27,019 bases of DNA. Source: JBBIJR01 sp037445875. GTDB lineage: Bacteria; CLD3; SB21. Numbering within the stretch: position 1 is the stretch's first letter; each line of letters starts with the position of its first letter. The position numbers were made by a program, and so were the translations under genes. Location: the NCBI GenBank assembly GCA_037445875.1, contig JBBIJR010000051.1:1-27019 (forward strand), read 5' to 3'. This document shows, in pieces, positions 23,838-27,019 of the stretch. The notes below the pieces were generated by a model. That model did no database searches and was not told the DNA's origin. It saw only the letters and a program-made list of their open reading frames with translations.

Positions 23838-24373
23838 CGTATCCCTCGTTTGGAAAGGACATCTTTCAGCAACTGGCGGGCGGTGAACAGCCGGGACTTC
23901 ACGGTTTTTTCCGGCACGTCCAGGACCCGGCTCACCTCCTCATAGGACAGGTCGTGAAAGTGCTTGAGCACCAGCACGGCCCGATAGTCCGGTTTCAATT
24001 GCATCAGACCCTCCTGAATCTCCTTGTTCAGCCGCTCCCCGTCAACGTGAGCCTCCGGCAATTCCTCCGGAGCGGCCACGTCTTCATCCAGCGACTGGAA
24101 TCGTCTTTTTTCCTTGAGAAAATTGATCGACTCATTGATGGCCATCCGGTAGAGCCAGCTGAAGAGCTTATAGCGTTCATCGTAAGTGTGGAGCTTGGTA
24201 AAGGCCTTCACAAAGACGGATTGGGTAATATCCGCCGCATCGTCCGGATCGCCGACCATTCTCAGGGCGGCATTATAGACCGGCTTTTTGTACTCATTGA
24301 CCAACGGCTCAAAGGCTCTTGTGTTTCCTTCCCGGCATTCCCGGACCCATGCTTTCTCTTGTTCTGACGTCAT
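23834..24373 (-). CDS. ECF-type RNA polymerase sigma factor
   Basis: 179 residues. Region 2 spans about 20-87 (FEPLVNEYKKPVYNAALRMV, DAADITQSVFVKAF, LFSWLYRMAINESINFLKEK), a linker with many acidic residues follows, and region 4 spans about 118-172 (LMQLKPDYRAVLVLKHFHDL, SYEEVSRVLDVPEKTVKSRL). No region 3 is present, as expected for the ECF class. ATG 24373 has no strong ribosome site; 13-26 nt upstream is an AACTTTTCGGAACC element that could belong to an autoregulated promoter. Its stop overlaps the anti-sigma start, so the two are made in coupled amounts. Confidence 0.93.
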   Translation of the reverse strand: MTSEQEKAWVRECREGNTRAFEPLVNEYKKPVYNAALRMVGDPDDAADITQSVFVKAFTKLHTYDERYKLFSWLYRMAINESINFLKEKRRFQSLDEDVAAPEELPEAHVDGERLNKEIQEGLMQLKPDYRAVLVLKHFHDLSYEEVSRVLDVPEKTVKSRLFTARQLLKDVLSKRGIR

Positions 24374-24385
24374 AAATACAATCCA

Positions 24386-24399
24386 GGTTCCGAAAAGTT
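24386..24399 (-). promoter_or_regulatory. Possible ECF-type promoter element before the sigma gene
   Basis: Read leftward, AACTTTTCGGAACC lies 13-26 nt before the ATG. GGAAC and AACTTTT are common in -35 regions of ECF-controlled genes. The distance to the start is so short that transcription would begin at or near the ATG (leaderless). Confidence 0.25.
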
Positions 24400-24437
24400 G
24401 GTTCGCCCTGTAAAGCGCCGATTATCGCCCTTTCCGT

Positions 24438-24456
24438 GGCGAGGCCGTCCCTCACC
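24438..24456 (-). promoter_or_regulatory. Hairpin between the STAS and sigma genes
   Basis: Read leftward, GGTGAGG-GACGG-CCTCGCC forms a 7-bp stem with one G-T pair, 4 nt after the STAS stop. No U-run follows. It may be a weak terminator or an mRNA processing site that separates expression of the two modules. Confidence 0.25.
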
Positions 24457-24459
24457 AGG

Positions 24460-24741
24460 CTATTCGATCTCGAAGATCTGGTCGAATCCGCAGAGTCTAA
24501 AGATTTCCCGAATGTGGCCGTTCATGTGCTGCAGCTTGAGGGCATGGCCGGCGGTCCCCAGGCGCTTCTGCGTCCGCAATAGTACCCCCAGTCCCGAACT
24601 CGAGATGTAGTCGAGTTCGCGGCAATCAACGACGGCGGTGCCGTGGACGGAATCGAATACGTCTCTCGCGTGGTCCGATTGGGCCGCATCCCATCGGCCC
24701 TTTAGAACGACTACCCCTTCGTGCTGCTCGATCGCCAGCAT
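24460..24741 (-). CDS. STAS-domain anti-anti-sigma factor (SpoIIAA/RsbV-like)
   Basis: 93 residues from ATG 24741, chosen because GGAG ends 8 nt upstream; GTG 24750, overlapping the previous stop as GTGA, would add three residues. The STAS fold is visible (VVVLKGRWDA, TAVVDCRELDYISSSGLGVLL). The serine cluster 47-49 before GLGVLL is where RsbV/SpoIIAA proteins are phosphorylated by their kinase. Unphosphorylated, it should bind the RsbW-like protein encoded just upstream and free that protein's target. The phosphatase needed to reset it (PP2C type) is not in the window. It lies 86 nt before the ECF sigma gene. Confidence 0.9.
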   Translation of the reverse strand: MLAIEQHEGVVVLKGRWDAAQSDHARDVFDSVHGTAVVDCRELDYISSSGLGVLLRTQKRLGTAGHALKLQHMNGHIREIFRLCGFDQIFEIE

Positions 24742-24746
24742 AGGCT

Positions 24747-25151
24747 TCACTCCATGTTCTTGATCAATGTGATTCGGCTTTGCCTGTCGCGGTATTCGTA
24801 GACCAGGTCATCGACGATCTGCTGCACCAGGTGCAGGCCCAGGCCGCCTACGATCCGGTCCTGGAGGGTCCCCTGCATATCGGGCGGCCGGTAGGCCGTC
24901 GGGTCAAAATCCGGAGCGTCGGGGTCCGTGATGACGATCTTGAATTGCCCTCCTTCAACCAGAACTCCGACAACGATCGGACGGCGACCGGACGGATTGT
25001 GGCTGAGGATGTTGGTGAAAAGTTCCTCCGCCGCAAGGCTCATGGACGCAATCACGCGATCCGGAACCCGGTGGCGAGGCGCAAAAGACTGTATGAAGTC
25101 AAACAAAGCCTCGAGTTCCGTGAGGTTCCTCGCAAGGGTTCTTTCTTCCAT
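24747..25151 (-). CDS. RsbW-like anti-sigma regulatory factor (GHKL serine kinase)
   Basis: 134 residues, a stand-alone HATPase_c_2 domain. N-box AAEELFTNILSH with Asn47, G1 box VITDPDAPDFDP with Asp76, and G2 box VGGLGLHLVQQIVD at 101-114. This is the SpoIIAB/RsbW type of kinase, which phosphorylates a STAS partner on serine and otherwise binds a sigma factor or another target. The STAS gene follows directly (the stop lies 5 nt before its ATG), so the two form a partner-switching pair. The usual target would be a sigma-B-type factor, which is absent here; the ECF factor downstream is a possible but unproven client. A canonical promoter lies upstream at 25249-25279. Confidence 0.9.
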   Translation of the reverse strand: MEERTLARNLTELEALFDFIQSFAPRHRVPDRVIASMSLAAEELFTNILSHNPSGRRPIVVGVLVEGGQFKIVITDPDAPDFDPTAYRPPDMQGTLQDRIVGGLGLHLVQQIVDDLVYEYRDRQSRITLIKNME

Positions 25152-25225
25152 GATCCACAGGTTCGGTTGAGTCTCCGCGGAATCCCGATGGGCGAAGAAG
25201 TCTGTCTGGCGCCGATAGCGGAAGG

Positions 25226-25244
25226 TCGCATATGCTGCATGCGA
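25226..25244 (-). promoter_or_regulatory. Inverted repeat at the transcription start region of the RsbW-like gene
   Basis: TCGCAT (25226-25231), 7 nt, ATGCGA (25239-25244), a perfect 6-bp inverted repeat. It starts 5 nt downstream of the -10/-7 box of the candidate promoter, a place where a bound repressor would block transcription. Confidence 0.35.
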
Positions 25245-25248
25245 TAGT

Positions 25249-25279
25249 GAAAATTACGCCACGCATGGACGACTGTCAA
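25249..25279 (-). promoter_or_regulatory. Strong putative promoter of the RsbW/STAS/ECF/anti-sigma/PrsW block
   Basis: Read leftward: TTGACA (25279-25274), 17 nt, TAATTT (25256-25251), a near-consensus sigma-70 layout. The same bases also read TTG-N20-TAATTTTC, the architecture of the other promoters here. It lies about 98 nt before ATG 25151. Confidence 0.6.
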
Positions 25280-25643
25280 CGTATTTCTTCCAGGGCGAGC
25301 CCAGAAACGTTTGCAAAGAAAGATTAGAACACCGAAAAGGCTTCAGTTCCGGATGGTTGAGTATCACCTTTTCGCAGACGGCGGTTCCGGGGGTTGCCTA
25401 TTTTCATCCGCCCAGCCGTACATCGGCCTCACCGCGGACGCGCGCTTGACTGTTACCGGGGAATGACGCAAGTTGGTCCACCCTCCTGTGCTACCGGTAA
25501 CCGCCGTTTCAAGCCCGGCTCTCTACTGTCCCTGTGGATTCGCGCTCGCTGTCGAATACTGCTGCCGTATCGCACGCCCGACGATGTAAGAGTGTACCGA
25601 TCGAATCGATTCATAAGTCCTGATCAACCGCCTGCGGTGTCGA
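25280..25643. other. Gene-free interval between divergent transcription units
   Basis: No gene is supported on either strand; a rightward frame that starts here (25394-26017) lacks a ribosome site and runs into the barrel gene in another phase. No TTG-N20-TAnnTT match to the barrel gene was found, and no repeat or hairpin stands out. Confidence 0.5.
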
Positions 25644-26792
25644 ATGGATGTGGTGAAATGGTTCCTGACGGTGTTGACGGTGATCGGCGTGGCCGCTCAT
25701 GCTCAGGACGGGGCCCGGCATCTGGAAGATTCCGATCAGGACATTGCGCGGAAAACGGTCGGCAGACGGTTCACGCCGATCCCGCTGCTCAACTACAGCT
25801 CCGACGAAGGCGTCGGCTACGGTGTGCGGGTCGCCGTGTACGACTACAACGGACGCACCGTTCCGTACCGGCGCGCCTTCAAGGCGCAGTTGTTCCTGAC
25901 GACCGAGGGAAACTGGGCCCACCAGCTCTCCCTGGACATACCCGAACTGATGTCCGGACAGCGTATGGACATTCAGGCCTCGCTGGACAAGCAGGCGTTC
26001 GCCAACTATTACGGTGAGTTGAGCGATGCCGAGGTGGACAGTCTCGATCTGTCCAGGGCTCAGCGAACGTTCCGGATGGTTTCGCCGAAACTGACCGTCC
26101 AGTGGATTCGCGATCTCGAGCTGCCCTGGCGGCACAGAATAGGATTCGAAGTCAACCACACGTCCATCGCTCCGAACGCCGATTCCGCCAGCATCCTGAA
26201 CGACCTGCGTCCGACCGGGTTCAAGGGCGGCTGGTTGTTCAAGATCGGTTCGTCGCTGCGCTACGATACCCGCGACAACTACGTCAACACCCGGGACGGA
26301 TTCCTCGAGGAGCTGCTGGTGGAGTACCAGTGGGGCCCGGCGGGCGGTTTCAACGGCTGGCTGATGAGCCTCGAACACCGCCATTTCCTTGCCCTCGGGG
26401 AGGCCTGGGTGATCGGCTACCGGATCGAGGCGGACCGGACGTTCGGCGATATTCCTTTCTACCAGGAACTGAAATTGGGAGGAGAGAGTACGCTTCGCGG
26501 TCTTCCGGCGGCGCGCGTGCGCGGGCAGGGGCGATTTCTCTGGAATTCCGAGATACGTTGGCGCGGTGTGCTGCTTTCGGATAAAAGAAACATGTACCTC
26601 GGCGCCATTGTATTTGCAGATGTAGGACACATATACAATCGAAAAGACGGCCCCTCGTTCGATCCGGTGGATTGGAGGAAGTGCTACGGGTCAGGCCTTC
26701 GGTTCTACTGGCACAGCACGATCGTCCGGGTCGACTACGGTTTTTCAAAGAACCGGACGGGTTTGTACATAACTTTTTCACACGTATTCTGA
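25644..26792 (+). CDS. Omp85/BamA-like outer-membrane surface antigen (barrel only)
   Basis: 382 residues. A signal peptide ends AAHAQ (about residue 21). No POTRA domain is visible; the barrel starts soon after (RFTPIPLLNYSSDEGVGYG). SLRYDTRDNYVNTRDGF is the usual strand-turn of the bacterial surface antigen/Omp85 barrel, and LGGESTLRGL (279-287) with RGQGRFLWNSEIRW following matches the conserved loop that in BamA carries the VRGF motif (here LRG, Arg285). It ends ITFSHVF with terminal Phe. Omp85 barrels insert or translocate proteins or lipids; one without POTRA domains may have a different role, such as lipid or metallophosphatase-linked export. The ribosome site before ATG 25644 is weak. 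Confidence 0.85.
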   Translation: MDVVKWFLTVLTVIGVAAHAQDGARHLEDSDQDIARKTVGRRFTPIPLLNYSSDEGVGYGVRVAVYDYNGRTVPYRRAFKAQLFLTTEGNWAHQLSLDIPELMSGQRMDIQASLDKQAFANYYGELSDAEVDSLDLSRAQRTFRMVSPKLTVQWIRDLELPWRHRIGFEVNHTSIAPNADSASILNDLRPTGFKGGWLFKIGSSLRYDTRDNYVNTRDGFLEELLVEYQWGPAGGFNGWLMSLEHRHFLALGEAWVIGYRIEADRTFGDIPFYQELKLGGESTLRGLPAARVRGQGRFLWNSEIRWRGVLLSDKRNMYLGAIVFADVGHIYNRKDGPSFDPVDWRKCYGSGLRFYWHSTIVRVDYGFSKNRTGLYITFSHVF

Positions 26793-26794
26793 CC

Positions 26795-26986
26795 ATGCGT
26801 GACGCTTCTTTCAGATGGCGGCGAACGGTCCGTGCGGCGGCCGTGGTTGCGGTCCTGATGCTCATCGGTGTCGTGCCGGCTCCTGCCCAGGTGAACTCGA
26901 CTCAGGCCCCCGTCAGGCTCAGGCAGGACTGGTCGTACCGGTGGGAGGCCGGCGACCGTGTTGCGGCGCAGGCGGGTTCGTCATAA
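26795..26986 (+). CDS. Short secreted ORF, possibly incomplete gene
   Basis: 63 residues from ATG 26795, 2 nt after the stop of the barrel gene. The N-terminus is a clear signal peptide (RRTVRAAAVVAVLMLIGVV, cut after APAQ), leaving about 35 polar residues (QAPVRLRQDWSYRWEAGDRV). No domain is recognised. Either it is a genuine small exported protein cotranscribed with the barrel or the start of a longer gene broken by a frameshift; too little sequence follows before the window edge to decide. Confidence 0.4.
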   Translation: MRDASFRWRRTVRAAAVVAVLMLIGVVPAPAQVNSTQAPVRLRQDWSYRWEAGDRVAAQAGSS

Positions 26987-27019
26987 GAGGCCGAGGGCGG
27001 TTTGGCCATTATGCCGATA

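Noticed and set aside
25394..26017. 207-codon rightward frame running into the Omp85-like gene
   Set aside because: Lacks a ribosome site and domain; its second half is out of phase with a clear barrel gene.
1..27019. Search for CRISPR arrays, rRNA, tRNA and transposase genes
   Set aside because: No regularly spaced short repeats, no conserved rRNA strings and no DDE or tyrosine transposase motifs were seen.

Overview
The window looks like chromosomal DNA from a GC-rich, Gram-negative bacterium of the Bacteroidota/FCB group (Bacteroidota, Rhodothermota, Balneolota or Ignavibacteriota-like). The evidence is a TonB-dependent receptor with an N-terminal carboxypeptidase-like domain, two very large sensor kinases with periplasmic propeller and Y_Y_Y domains, several outer-membrane barrels ending in phenylalanine, and start-proximal promoters of the form TTG-N20-TAnnTT, which resemble the Bacteroidota -33/-7 type. 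A run of ten N at 19439-19448 shows that this is a draft assembly. No rRNA, tRNA or CRISPR array was recognised.

Layout. 1-2270: end of an outer-membrane barrel gene, a lipoprotein alpha/beta hydrolase of the prolyl-iminopeptidase type, a second small barrel protein, and a possible 31-residue membrane peptide. 2285-2645: tandem copies of a 164-bp palindromic repeat unit. 2682-6819: a promoter plus the first ~45 codons of a DapA-family gene, cut off by an oppositely oriented AAA/DUF4143 ATPase gene; then a complete copy of the same promoter and gene, translationally coupled to an alpha-ketoglutarate-semialdehyde-type dehydrogenase. 7349-10118: an 8-codon ORF with a strong ribosome site, a TonB-dependent receptor and a clear terminator. 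10218-14358: a propeller histidine kinase (HisKA type), an acyltransferase-like membrane protein and a small zinc-ribbon protein in one operon. 14521-16886: a TPR lipoprotein and a HAD hydrolase, transcribed divergently. 16963-21402: a thioredoxin-like protein, a second propeller kinase (HisKA_3 type) and its NarL-type response regulator. 21487-22008: a single-domain receiver preceded by a double CTACGTAG palindrome.

22034-25279, read leftward, is the most interesting block. It holds an RsbW-like kinase and a STAS anti-anti-sigma protein (a partner-switching pair) followed by an ECF sigma factor, a membrane anti-sigma factor without zinc ligands, and a PrsW-type intramembrane protease. The last three genes overlap or nearly touch. 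A plausible reading is that the protease removes the anti-sigma factor and frees the sigma factor, while the upstream pair adds a second, phosphorylation-based switch. The window ends with an Omp85-like barrel gene and a short secreted ORF.

The overall theme is envelope sensing and regulation, plus one small catabolic operon (probably hydroxyproline, or a sugar acid, to 2-oxoglutarate). Functions are inferred from visible motifs only; no database search was made.
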